Shown here piece after piece: positions 9,206-16,944 of a stretch of 39,625 nt of DNA. The stretch covers positions 1 to 39,625 of the forward strand of contig JAKOVX010000028.1 in the NCBI GenBank assembly GCA_029781855.1, given 5' to 3'. The stretch is from Acidobacteriota bacterium (GTDB taxonomy: Bacteria; Acidobacteriota; Blastocatellia; Pyrinomonadales; Pyrinomonadaceae). Position 1 is the first letter of the stretch; every line of letters starts with the position of its first letter. The position numbers were made by a program, and so were the translations under genes. The notes below the pieces were generated by a model. The model was not told where the DNA came from and searched no databases. It saw only the letters and a list, made by a program, of their open reading frames with translations.

Positions 9206-10432
9206 GTGATCGAACTTGAATTAACCGAAGAACACAAAGCGTTGCAGCAGACCGTCCGCGAATTTGTCGCCGGCGAGGTTGCTCCGTTTATCAAGGAATG
9301 GGATGAAAAAGCTCATACCGAACGCTCGATCTTTCCAAAAATGGCCGAGCTTGGATTGCTGGGCGTCTGCATACCCGAACAATACGGCGGAGCGGGTTTT
9401 GACTACATTTCGCTTGGACTCGTGTGCGAGGAGCTAGAGGCATGCGACACGTTTTTGCGTGTTGTTATGTCGGTTCACGTCGGCCTCAATAGTTTGAGTG
9501 TCTACAGTTGGGGGACCGAAGAGCAGAAACAAAAATACCTCGTCCCGCAGGCCAAGGGCGAAAAGCTCGCAACCTTTGGCCTAACTGAACCAAATGCCGG
9601 ATCGGATGTCATCGGGATGAAATCTTACGCTCGCCGGGACGGCGACGACTGGATACTCAACGGCGAAAAAATGTGGATCTCGCTCGCGGACGTCGCGGAC
9701 AATTTCCTCTTTTTCTGCTGGACTGACCCTGAAAAACAGAAAGTACGTGATCACTCCGGCCTGAGCTGCTTTATTGTCGAACGGTCGATGCCCGGATTTT
9801 CGAGCGGAACGCTGCACGGCAAGATGGGTATCAGGGCGGGCAACACCGGATACTTTTCGCTGCAGGACGTGCGGGTCCCGAAGGAGAACATGCTCGGGAA
9901 AGAAGGCGAGGGCTTTAAGATCGCGATGTTCTCGCTTGAGAACGGACGTTACACGGTCGCCGCAGGTGCAACCGGCGTCATCAAGGCCTCGCGCGATGCT
10001 GCTGTCGCATACGCAAATACTCGTGAGGTTCAGGGCCAGACCATTGCTAATTTCCAACTCGTAAAACAGAAGATCGCGAATATGGAGGCCGACTATCAAA
10101 TGTCGCACCTCCTTTGGGCGAAATGCGGATATTTGAAAAACACCGGCCAGCCGTCGGCCCGGGCGGCGAGCCTTGCGAAATGGCAGGCGACGACGCGTTC
10201 GGAAACTGCCGCCTCGATGGCGATCGAGATCCACGGGGCAAACGGCTACACCAACGATTACCCGGTCGAACGTTACCTGCGTAATTGCAAAGCCGCTGTG
10301 ATCTACGAAGGCACGCGTGACATTCACACCCTTATGCAGGCAGATTGGGCACTCGGGTTGAAGAAAGAAAAACAGGCGAGGGTCATTTTGCCGCCGTATG
10401 AGCCCGAGGCGAGCAAGGACGCGGCTGCCTAG
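9206..10432 (+). CDS. Acyl-CoA dehydrogenase (glutaryl-CoA dehydrogenase-like C-terminus)
   Basis: FAD-dependent enzyme of 408 residues that would introduce an alpha-beta double bond into an acyl-CoA and pass electrons to an electron-transfer flavoprotein. Domains in order are the N-terminal helical domain (FVAGEVAPFIKEWDE), the middle beta domain with FGLTEPNAGSD (the flavin and substrate loop), and the C-terminal helical domain with the acidic base region YEGTRDIHTLM (Glu368). That last motif is closer to glutaryl-CoA dehydrogenases (YEGT-D-HAL) than to short-chain enzymes, so the substrate is left open. The start is GTG at 9206, preceded at about 12 bases by AGAGAGGGA. The gene stands alone and ends at a strong bidirectional hairpin shared with the convergent lipoprotein gene. 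Confidence 0.93.
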   Translation: MIELELTEEHKALQQTVREFVAGEVAPFIKEWDEKAHTERSIFPKMAELGLLGVCIPEQYGGAGFDYISLGLVCEELEACDTFLRVVMSVHVGLNSLSVYSWGTEEQKQKYLVPQAKGEKLATFGLTEPNAGSDVIGMKSYARRDGDDWILNGEKMWISLADVADNFLFFCWTDPEKQKVRDHSGLSCFIVERSMPGFSSGTLHGKMGIRAGNTGYFSLQDVRVPKENMLGKEGEGFKIAMFSLENGRYTVAAGATGVIKASRDAAVAYANTREVQGQTIANFQLVKQKIANMEADYQMSHLLWAKCGYLKNTGQPSARAASLAKWQATTRSETAASMAIEIHGANGYTNDYPVERYLRNCKAAVIYEGTRDIHTLMQADWALGLKKEKQARVILPPYEPEASKDAAA

Positions 10433-10450
10433 GTCGGTTTGACATACAAA

Positions 10451-10484
10451 AAAAGGGCGGGAGATTCAAACCTCCCGCCCTTTG
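10451..10484. terminator. Bidirectional intrinsic terminator
   Basis: A 9-bp perfect GC-rich stem (GGGCGGGAG at 10455-10463 with CTCCCGCCC at 10472-10480) has an 8-base loop and is flanked by AAAA on the left and TTT on the right. It works as a rho-independent terminator shape on both strands and sits between the convergent acyl-CoA dehydrogenase and lipoprotein genes. Confidence 0.9.
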
Positions 10485-10508
10485 TCGATTGCGAATGTTC
10501 GCACTCAA

Positions 10509-11120
10509 CTACATTTTCTTGATGCTCTTGAAGAAATCCTTGACCTTGTCAGCATCCTTCTCGAGGCTGGACTTTGCAGCATAGATGTTAACCAGCACTG
10601 CCTTCTTGGGGCCTTTGACGATGGTCAGTTCCCAGGCCACGTCCTCACCTTCATTTTTTGCGGTACCACTGAGCGACGTGGTTTCCATGCCATCCTGGGT
10701 TCCCTTGGAGCCCTTGTTCACGACCTTGACGTCATCCAGGTAGTCGTCGATATCTTTTGCAGCATCGGTGACGACGGTCTCGTAGTCTCCGTCTTTCGGG
10801 ACGGTGAAGCGGATATCCACGCCTTCGTCCTCAGACTTGACGACTGTATCTTCACCGTCTTTGCTGAACTTAAAGCCCTTAGGAACGGTGAACTGAATGC
10901 CGGCTTCGTCGATCTTGATGACCTGGCCGTCAGTAGCCGGAGCGGTTGCGGTGTTCGACGCGGCGGTGTTTGTATTAGTGTTCGCCGAATTGGTGTTTGA
11001 CGCGGTGTTGGTATTCGCAGGTTTATTTGCGTTCGAAGTATTGGCTGCAGGCGCTCCGCAGGCCGAGAAGAGAGCCGCCGTGGCGGCAATGCTGAGTGCA
11101 ATAATGATGTTGGTTCTCAT
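10509..11120 (-). CDS. Asn/Thr-rich lipoprotein of unknown function
   Basis: Predicted secreted lipoprotein of 203 residues. The signal peptide ends LFSAC with the likely lipidated Cys21. A low-complexity linker of roughly 50 residues made of Asn, Thr, Ala and Ser follows (ANTNTASNTN style). A folded C-terminal domain of about 130 residues is rich in Asp, Glu and Lys (IQFTVPKGFKFSKDGEDTV) and resembles small lipoprotein or PsbP-like beta folds only in general character. No catalytic motif is seen. The ATG at 11120 was preferred to a TTG 27 bases earlier because AGGA precedes it and it gives a proper signal. The next gene upstream on the same strand has the same architecture, but a terminator separates them. 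Confidence 0.8.
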   Translation of the reverse strand: MRTNIIIALSIAATAALFSACGAPAANTSNANKPANTNTASNTNSANTNTNTAASNTATAPATDGQVIKIDEAGIQFTVPKGFKFSKDGEDTVVKSEDEGVDIRFTVPKDGDYETVVTDAAKDIDDYLDDVKVVNKGSKGTQDGMETTSLSGTAKNEGEDVAWELTIVKGPKKAVLVNIYAAKSSLEKDADKVKDFFKSIKKM

Positions 11121-11244
11121 TCGATGTTTCCTATTTTCCTCTTTCAAAGTAATTTTCCAAATCAGCTGATCTCGAACTAAATACTGATATCAGCAAACTC
11201 GAAATATTAACAGTTTCAACAGCTAATGCAAGTACGCGGGAAAC

Positions 11245-11270
11245 AAAAAGAGCCCGCTTGGTTGCGGGCC
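11245..11270 (-). terminator. Intrinsic terminator after the second lipoprotein gene
   Basis: On the minus strand a GCCCGC/GCGGGC stem (11252-11257 with 11264-11269, 6-base loop) is followed by TCTTTTTG. It lies about 28 bp after the lipoprotein stop at 11298, so it should end that transcript before the next lipoprotein gene. Confidence 0.85.
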
Positions 11271-11297
11271 TAATTCCAACTAGCTTTGGGTTGAAAA

Positions 11298-11849
11298 CTA
11301 TTTCGGTTTGTTGGTGTTCGAACCAGTAGTAACAGTCTGGATATCGGGACTTCCACCCGTGAATTTCCACTTGCCGCCTTCATTGATAAAACTGAAAGCG
11401 GTCCAGTTCAAATATGCTCCACCCTTCAGTTCCGCGACTGCCTTGTCGCCCTCGATCTTCTCGTTGCGGACCTCGACCGGTTTGTCCGGAATCGTGTCGT
11501 ATTCGGCTAGATAAGCCGCCATTCCCGTCTTTTTCTCGGCTTTCATATCTGCCTGAACCGACTTTATAAAGGCGGCGGAAAGGACGTTCGCGAGTGCCGC
11601 ATCGTCTTTCTTCTTCAAGGCGTCGTAATAGGCTTGGACCACCGGAGCGATCGTTGGAGCGTTGTTGGTCGTCTCGGCGACCGGTTTCTTGGTCGTTTCA
11701 ACCGGACTGTTTGTGTTTGTCGCAAGATTGCTGTTGCCGGTATTCGTCGAGTTGGCTGTATTCACGACGTTAGATGCCCCGCCGCCGCAGGCTGCGGCCG
11801 CCATCGCAGCAAGTATTATTAGTAAACTAAAAAAGGTTCTATATTGCAT
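11298..11849 (-). CDS. Asn/Thr-rich lipoprotein with a nuclear transport factor 2-like C-terminal region
   Basis: Predicted lipoprotein of 183 residues. Its signal peptide ends AAAAC with lipidated Cys21, then comes an Asn/Thr/Ser linker (NTANSTNTGNSNLATNTN). The C-terminal ~115 residues have the order seen in SnoaL/NTF2-like folds: a helical start (VVQAYYDALKKKDDAALANVL), strands (VEVRNEKIEGDKAVAELKGG) and WTAFSFINEGGKWKFTGG at the end. The fold call is inference from pattern. No enzyme residues can be named. Location should be the outer or inner membrane leaflet facing the periplasm. A terminator follows. Confidence 0.8.
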   Translation of the reverse strand: MQYRTFFSLLIILAAMAAAACGGGASNVVNTANSTNTGNSNLATNTNSPVETTKKPVAETTNNAPTIAPVVQAYYDALKKKDDAALANVLSAAFIKSVQADMKAEKKTGMAAYLAEYDTIPDKPVEVRNEKIEGDKAVAELKGGAYLNWTAFSFINEGGKWKFTGGSPDIQTVTTGSNTNKPK

Positions 11850-11906
11850 AAATCGTCTATGTTTATCGTTAGAATTTAGGGGTTAAGTATAATAAACTTC
11901 AGCCAA

Positions 11907-12467
11907 ATGAACAAAACTTCCGAGATCGAATGGTGTCGCCGCTTCCTCATCGAGAAGCTCCCTGAACCGCTAACCCGGGCCAGTAGCCATTTGCAAATAT
12001 TCGACAGCTACGTAGAAAATACACGGCTGCGGCTTCGCCGGATCCGCGACCCGTATACAGGTTCGTGGACACGGTCGCTTCAGCAGCTAATATTCTCCAG
12101 CGAACCGGGATCCAATCTTCGAAAGGTCGCGGAGATCCACTTGAATGACGCAGAATATTCGAAGTTTCAACGATTCGAGGGACGAGAGATCCGAAAAAAC
12201 CGGTATTTTCACGAGATCGATCGATCTGTGTTCACTTTTGACGTCTACCTTGGCGATCTGGCAGGGCTGACGACCGCCCGCGTTTGTTTTGAAAACACGG
12301 ATGAGATGACAGCCTACGAACCGCCCCGATTCACGATATTTGAGATCACGAACGATCCGTTCTTTGCAGGCGAAAATCTGGTCGGCAAGCACTACCTGGA
12401 AGTCAGGGCTGAAGTAGACAAACTGGGCCTGCAATTGCCGCGATCCATTGAACTGGCGGACGAATAA
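11907..12467 (+). CDS. CYTH-like (triphosphate tunnel) domain protein
   Basis: The 186-residue protein follows the layout of CYTH domains, which bind triphosphates in a beta tunnel (inorganic triphosphatase, class IV adenylate cyclase). The N-terminal EIExK signature appears in altered form (SEIEWCRRFLI, residues 5-15). It is followed by a charged strand pattern (RLRLRRIRDP), a later block RKNRYFHEIDRSVFTFDVYLGDL, which is the usual region where a Lys/Arg-rich strand precedes a 'D-F/Y-G-L' turn, and a terminal FEITNDPFFAGENLVG matching the family's closing segment. The K of EIExK is absent from its usual position, so activity is doubtful. No signal peptide is seen. It shares a terminator with the convergent transglycosylase-like gene. 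Confidence 0.6.
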   Translation: MNKTSEIEWCRRFLIEKLPEPLTRASSHLQIFDSYVENTRLRLRRIRDPYTGSWTRSLQQLIFSSEPGSNLRKVAEIHLNDAEYSKFQRFEGREIRKNRYFHEIDRSVFTFDVYLGDLAGLTTARVCFENTDEMTAYEPPRFTIFEITNDPFFAGENLVGKHYLEVRAEVDKLGLQLPRSIELADE

Positions 12468-12492
12468 AAAAAGGTGGAGCGATCTCCACCTT
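12466..12492. terminator. Bidirectional intrinsic terminator
   Basis: A 9-bp perfect stem AAGGTGGAG (12471-12479) pairs with CTCCACCTT (12484-12492) around a CGAT loop, with an A-run on the left side. It lies between the stop codons of two convergent genes, the CYTH-like and transglycosylase-like genes. Confidence 0.85.
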
Positions 12493-12516
12493 CCCAACTT
12501 CCATAAGTGATCTGAA

Positions 12517-13761
12517 TCATTGTTTTCGCGGGTTCGCCTTCACTGCTTTTTCTAGAGCATCGTAGATCTGAAGGTAGATCTTTGTCTCTCTCGGTATCAG
12601 TGTCGTCCAGTTTTCACCACCGCGATTTATGTATCCGGGAAGCTTTGCCGGGTTTGAATTGTACCCGGCCGCCATAAGCTGTTCCTGGGTTGCGATCCCG
12701 GTCGCAAGTGCATCGGACACTGTCGATCTCGACGACAGGTCGTTCCAGGTCATCTGCATATAAAGAAGCATCGCTTGCGTTGCGTTGACGTGGTTTCGCA
12801 TTCCATCCACGAAATCCGGATCGAGCGGAACGTTTGGATACTGTCGCCGGATCATCGCATACGTTGACGGGATCATTTGAACCATTCCACCCGCACCAGC
12901 CGAACTCACAGAGTATCGATACGTTTGACCCTCGTTCAAAGCATAAAGCGTGAAAATATCGTTGAATACATCTGCCGGAATTTCGGTCCTGAATCGAAGG
13001 TGGTCGACATGCTCAACCGTTGCCAATCTCTCAGCAATGTCGGCAACTTTCGGCTGGATCTTGATCCCGCGTTGGCTGAGCCGCTCGCGGGCGATCTCGA
13101 TCACATTGTGAACGTAGAATTGACCCGCTCCGACAACCTCAGGCGTCACCAATCCGGGATGAGTCGACATGTAATACGCCGTCTCGATAAACCGACCGCC
13201 TTTTTCGACAGGATACTGAACTAGCAGCGGCAACTCAGCCTGGCCATTCAAATCCGTGATGGTCACTGGCGTATTGACACCGTTGGCCCTGATTGTTCGG
13301 GCGATCACCTGTTTTCCGTGCGTCGAGGTCAAACCCATTGCGGTGTCCGGGGTCAGGAACTGATCCTTCGTCAAGACGACGTAATCGATCTGCTGAAGAT
13401 TCCAGTCATAGTAAGCTATGCGAACCACGCTCGTGAACGCTTCCGGTTCGATCGCAGCGGTCGTTACCGGCCGGACCTGCATTTGACGCTTAGCTTCGGC
13501 GATCTTGCTCTTTATCTGTGAAAAGCTGAGGCTCCGATATGATTGATTACGGCTCGGTTCAGATCTGTCGGGGCTGATAACAATAGTCGCAGGCTGTGCG
13601 GGCCGCGGTGCGGTGACCGGCGTCGGCTTCGGCATCGGTATAGTTTCCGTGACGATCACGTTCGGGTTCGCAGGAACCGTACGCGGCCGACTCGTCTGGG
13701 CGTGAACCGAGAGTGACGTTGCCAAAAGCAGTGAAATGCCGACGGTCGAGCGTAATATCAT
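12517..13761 (-). CDS. Secreted lytic transglycosylase-like (SLT-fold) protein
   Basis: Predicted secreted protein of 414 residues with a signal peptide (hydrophobic about residues 8-20, ending VHAQ) and a Pro/Thr-rich stretch to about residue 65. A central domain of unknown type comes next (about 100-240). The last ~150 residues resemble the lysozyme-like SLT domain: Glu277 in LNEGQTYRYS as candidate catalytic acid, SSAGAGGMVQMIP (286-298) matching the GA-x-G-x-x-Q-x-x-P block, and AAGYNSNPAKLPGYI matching the 'AYN-G' block. Such enzymes cut the glycan strands of peptidoglycan. The match is convincing in order but divergent, so activity is not assured. Divergent from glmM, itself a cell-wall precursor gene. 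Confidence 0.7.
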   Translation of the reverse strand: MILRSTVGISLLLATSLSVHAQTSRPRTVPANPNVIVTETIPMPKPTPVTAPRPAQPATIVISPDRSEPSRNQSYRSLSFSQIKSKIAEAKRQMQVRPVTTAAIEPEAFTSVVRIAYYDWNLQQIDYVVLTKDQFLTPDTAMGLTSTHGKQVIARTIRANGVNTPVTITDLNGQAELPLLVQYPVEKGGRFIETAYYMSTHPGLVTPEVVGAGQFYVHNVIEIARERLSQRGIKIQPKVADIAERLATVEHVDHLRFRTEIPADVFNDIFTLYALNEGQTYRYSVSSAGAGGMVQMIPSTYAMIRRQYPNVPLDPDFVDGMRNHVNATQAMLLYMQMTWNDLSSRSTVSDALATGIATQEQLMAAGYNSNPAKLPGYINRGGENWTTLIPRETKIYLQIYDALEKAVKANPRKQ

Positions 13762-13909
13762 AGGATTAAAGCGGAGAGTTGCGAAAGGTTTGGGATTCCA
13801 TGGAGGCCACGACGATCGCTATCATAAGATTCCAACATTCGTGCAGCAGTTGTCAAGCGTTTTAGAATTATTTATGCAATGCACAACTAGACGTTATGGC
13901 AGGCTGGAT

Positions 13910-13938
13910 TTGTCTCAACCGCTAACATAATATATAAA
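13910..13938 (+). promoter_or_regulatory. Candidate sigma70-like promoter of glmM
   Basis: TTGTCT (13910-13915), 17 bases, then TATAAA (13933-13938) in an AT-rich stretch. The -10 ends 26 bp before the glmM ATG, giving a short leader. The 203-bp gap between the divergent transglycosylase-like gene and glmM holds no gene. Confidence 0.45.
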
Positions 13939-13964
13939 AAGGCTTTATCTATTTTTGTACGTTC

Positions 13965-15308
13965 ATGGTAATGAAGAAATTATTCGGAACAGATGGTATT
14001 CGCGGTGTTGCAGGAGAATTCCCGCTTGATCCGGGGACGGTCGTTGTCATCGGCGCGTCGCTCGCCCGTCATTTTGAAGAGATCATGGGCCGGCCGCCGC
14101 GATTTGTCAGCGGCCGCGATACCCGCGAATCAGGCGAGTGGATCGAGCACGCATTTCTCGCCGGGGCCACCAGCGCAGGAGCTGATTGCTATTCCGCGGG
14201 CGTGATCACGACTCCGGGTGTGGCGTACATCACAGCTGAATACGAATTTGACGCCGGCATCGTCATCAGCGCTTCGCACAATCCTTACAAGGACAACGGG
14301 ATCAAGATCTTCTCACCGACCGGCAAAAAGATCGACGACGATACTGAAAGGAGGATAGAAAACGATATAGCCGCTGGTTTAGACGTCGCTCCAGCCGATC
14401 TTTTGATCGACTACTCTCACGCGGCGGAGTTTCGGACATCGTACATCAAGCATCTTTCCGAAACGATAAAACAGTCCACCGCCGGTTTTAAGATCGTGAT
14501 CGATTGTGCCAATGGTGCTTCATCGTCGCTTGCGCCGGAGATCTTCGAAAATCTGAAGGCGACCGTTGTTGTTATAAACGATTCGCCAAACGGCCGAAAC
14601 ATCAACGACGGCTGCGGCTCGCTGCATCTCGAGAAACTGCAGGCCGCCGTGCTTGAGGAAAACGCGGACCTTGGCGTTGCGTTTGACGGTGACGCGGATC
14701 GGGCGTTGTTCGTCGATGAGCGGGGTGCGATCGTCGATGGCGATGCGACGCTTTGGATAATGGCGAGATATCTGAAGGAGCACGGGAAACTTGCTAATTC
14801 GAAAGTCGTCGCCACGGTAATGAGCAACATCGGACTCGAAATCGCACTCGGGTCGATCGGCGTCGAACTGCTGCGGACTCCGGTTGGCGATAAATACGTT
14901 CTTGAGGAACTGTTGAATTCCGGTGCGGAGATCGGCGGCGAGCAATCCGGACACATTATCGTGCCGGAGAACAGCCTCGTCGGCGATGGCATGATGACCG
15001 CTCTGATGGTAATAAACGCGATCCGCGAAAAGGGTCTGACGCTCTCAGGAGCTACATCTGGATTCTCCGCTTATCCGCAGATACTGGTAAATGTGAAGGT
15101 CCGCGAAAAGGTGCCGTTCGAAAATGTCGCGGCGGTCTCGGCTGCAGCCAAAGAGATCGAATCTGAGCTCGCCGGCCACGGTCGACTTCTACTGCGTTAT
15201 TCCGGCACGGAGAATCTTGCTCGTGTCATGATCGAGGGCAGGGACCAATCCGAGATCGAGCAACTCGCCCATCGCCTTGCCGACATCATCCGCGAATCAC
15301 TTGGATAA
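13965..15308 (+). CDS. glmM: Phosphoglucosamine mutase
   Basis: Interconverts glucosamine-6-phosphate and glucosamine-1-phosphate on the way to UDP-GlcNAc for peptidoglycan and other envelope polymers. At 447 residues it is of family length. The N-terminus KKLFGTDGIRGVAGEFPL is typical. The phosphoserine loop is ISASHNPYKDNGIK with Ser104 as the phosphorylated residue. The metal-binding loop is FDGDADRALFVD, the sugar-binding loop is GGEQSGHII, and the phosphate-binding loop is RYSGTENLARVM. The start could be ATG 13965 or 13971; both give the same core and neither has a good Shine-Dalgarno. It is followed at 16 bp by aroB, with which it is probably co-transcribed. Confidence 0.96.
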   Translation: MVMKKLFGTDGIRGVAGEFPLDPGTVVVIGASLARHFEEIMGRPPRFVSGRDTRESGEWIEHAFLAGATSAGADCYSAGVITTPGVAYITAEYEFDAGIVISASHNPYKDNGIKIFSPTGKKIDDDTERRIENDIAAGLDVAPADLLIDYSHAAEFRTSYIKHLSETIKQSTAGFKIVIDCANGASSSLAPEIFENLKATVVVINDSPNGRNINDGCGSLHLEKLQAAVLEENADLGVAFDGDADRALFVDERGAIVDGDATLWIMARYLKEHGKLANSKVVATVMSNIGLEIALGSIGVELLRTPVGDKYVLEELLNSGAEIGGEQSGHIIVPENSLVGDGMMTALMVINAIREKGLTLSGATSGFSAYPQILVNVKVREKVPFENVAAVSAAAKEIESELAGHGRLLLRYSGTENLARVMIEGRDQSEIEQLAHRLADIIRESLG

Positions 15309-15324
15309 TTGGTATCATTAACCG

Positions 15325-16494
15325 ATGGCCGGGACGACACTTAAGATCGATATTTCAGGGCGCGGCGGTTCGTATGAGATTGCGATCGCCAATGGCTCGA
15401 TCTCGCGCGTCGGAAGCTGGGCGAAACAGCATTCCGGAAAAGTAGCACGCAAGATCATCGTTGTGTCGAACACGACGGTCTTTCCGATCTATGGCGGGTT
15501 CGTGGCCGAGCAGCTTCGGTCCGCGGGTTTTGAAGTCGGAACGTGGCAGCTGAAAGATGGCGAAGTCCATAAGAACTGGAGAAACGTCGAAAAGGCGCTG
15601 AACGCATTCGCGGCTTTTGATCTCTCCCGAACCGATGCCGTCGTTGCACTTGGCGGTGGCGTGGTGGGCGACTTGGCCGGATTTGCGGCGTCCATTTATC
15701 TCCGCGGTGTTCCTTTTCTCCAAATACCGACCACGCTGCTCTCGATGATCGATTCGTCGGTCGGCGGCAAGACGGGCGTCAATTCCTCGGCGGGAAAGAA
15801 TCGGGTCGGGAGCTTTTACCAGCCGAGCGGCGTTCTCATCGACACGGGCCTTCTCAAAACGCTTCCGCCTCGCGAAATCACCGCCGGCCTTTGCGAAGCC
15901 GTGAAACAGGGCGTGTTGTCGGGCCGCGAGCTTTTCAAAACAACGTCCGATTTCCTGTCAAGATACCCGGTCGCCGAAATGTCAAAGAATTTCGGCGAAC
16001 GGGAATTTGGAAACGCGATCGACAGCCTCGTTGCCGCTCAGGTCGGATTTAAGGCGTCGATCGTCCGCGGAGACGAAAGGGAATCGACCGGCAGGGCCGA
16101 TGCCCGGTCGCGAAAAATACTCAATTTCGGCCATACGCTCGCTCACGCACTTGAAAAGGTGACATCGTACAAGCATTTCAAGCACGGCGAGGCCGTTGGT
16201 TATGGAATCTTGTACGCCGCAGAGCTGTCGAAAATGCTTGCATTGACCGATGATAAGGTTGTAAACTTGTTGTACGATGTTGTGCATCGGACGGGTAGAC
16301 TCCCGTCGTTGTCCGGCATCGACCCCGAAGAGGTCGTTGAGGCATTTCGATTCGACAAGAAACAGGTAGCCGGTTCGCTGCAGATGATCCTGATCAAAGG
16401 CATCGGAAAACCGGCGATCGTTAACGGAGATGGTATTCCCCGATCTACTCATATTAGAGCCCTCAAGCATCTGTTCAAGAAGCACCAATCCTAA
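15325..16494 (+). CDS. aroB: 3-dehydroquinate synthase
   Basis: Second step of the shikimate pathway: cyclises DAHP to 3-dehydroquinate using NAD and a divalent metal. The protein has 389 residues. NAD-binding block is ALGGGVVGDLAGFAAS; the active-site block is PTTLLSMIDSSVGGKTGVN; EAVKQG and the metal-binding FGHTLAHALE and HGEAVGYG are all present. Second gene of the glmM-aroB-small membrane protein series. The 16-bp gap has no strong ribosome binding site. Confidence 0.96.
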   Translation: MAGTTLKIDISGRGGSYEIAIANGSISRVGSWAKQHSGKVARKIIVVSNTTVFPIYGGFVAEQLRSAGFEVGTWQLKDGEVHKNWRNVEKALNAFAAFDLSRTDAVVALGGGVVGDLAGFAASIYLRGVPFLQIPTTLLSMIDSSVGGKTGVNSSAGKNRVGSFYQPSGVLIDTGLLKTLPPREITAGLCEAVKQGVLSGRELFKTTSDFLSRYPVAEMSKNFGEREFGNAIDSLVAAQVGFKASIVRGDERESTGRADARSRKILNFGHTLAHALEKVTSYKHFKHGEAVGYGILYAAELSKMLALTDDKVVNLLYDVVHRTGRLPSLSGIDPEEVVEAFRFDKKQVAGSLQMILIKGIGKPAIVNGDGIPRSTHIRALKHLFKKHQS

Positions 16495-16523
16495 AAGCTC
16501 TGTGTTCTAAGGAGTTTATTGCA

Positions 16524-16931
16524 ATGAGTAATCTTTCAAACGTACGGTCCTCGGAGCGTGGAAGCGCCGGCGTGAAGTTCGCGATCTTTATGGTGGTTTT
16601 GATCCTGGCTGCAAACGCCGGGTATAACTACGTGCCTGTTGCTTATCAGGCCGAGAGCATGAGGTCCGATATGGCGACCGCCGTTCTTCAGGGAATGGCA
16701 ATGCCTGGCAGGATCAATCCCGTCGACAATGTTCGCGAAAGGGTTCAGAAAGCAGCTGTAGCCAATGAGATACCTGAGGATGCCGAGATGGAAGTTTCAC
16801 AAAAAGGAACGGTCATCCAGGCCCGCGTTGCCTATGAGCGGACGGTTTCAATTCTGCCGTTCGGGATCTACAAGTATCAGTACAAGTTCGACCACACCGC
16901 GACGCCGACCGGCTTTCTGTTGAAACAATAA
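16524..16931 (+). CDS. Small single-pass membrane protein (DUF4845-like)
   Basis: A 135-residue protein with one transmembrane segment near the N-terminus (about residues 18-36, VKFAIFMVVLILAANAGYNY), then a soluble domain of about 100 residues. The layout (short tail with RGSAG, one helix, then a compact alpha/beta domain) resembles DUF4845-like or pilin-like minor proteins, but no function can be named. A good AAGGAG lies 10 bases before the ATG. It follows aroB by 29 bp on the same strand. The radical SAM gene converges 13 bp away. Confidence 0.7.
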   Translation: MSNLSNVRSSERGSAGVKFAIFMVVLILAANAGYNYVPVAYQAESMRSDMATAVLQGMAMPGRINPVDNVRERVQKAAVANEIPEDAEMEVSQKGTVIQARVAYERTVSILPFGIYKYQYKFDHTATPTGFLLKQ

Positions 16932-16944
16932 TTTTAAGTTAGGA

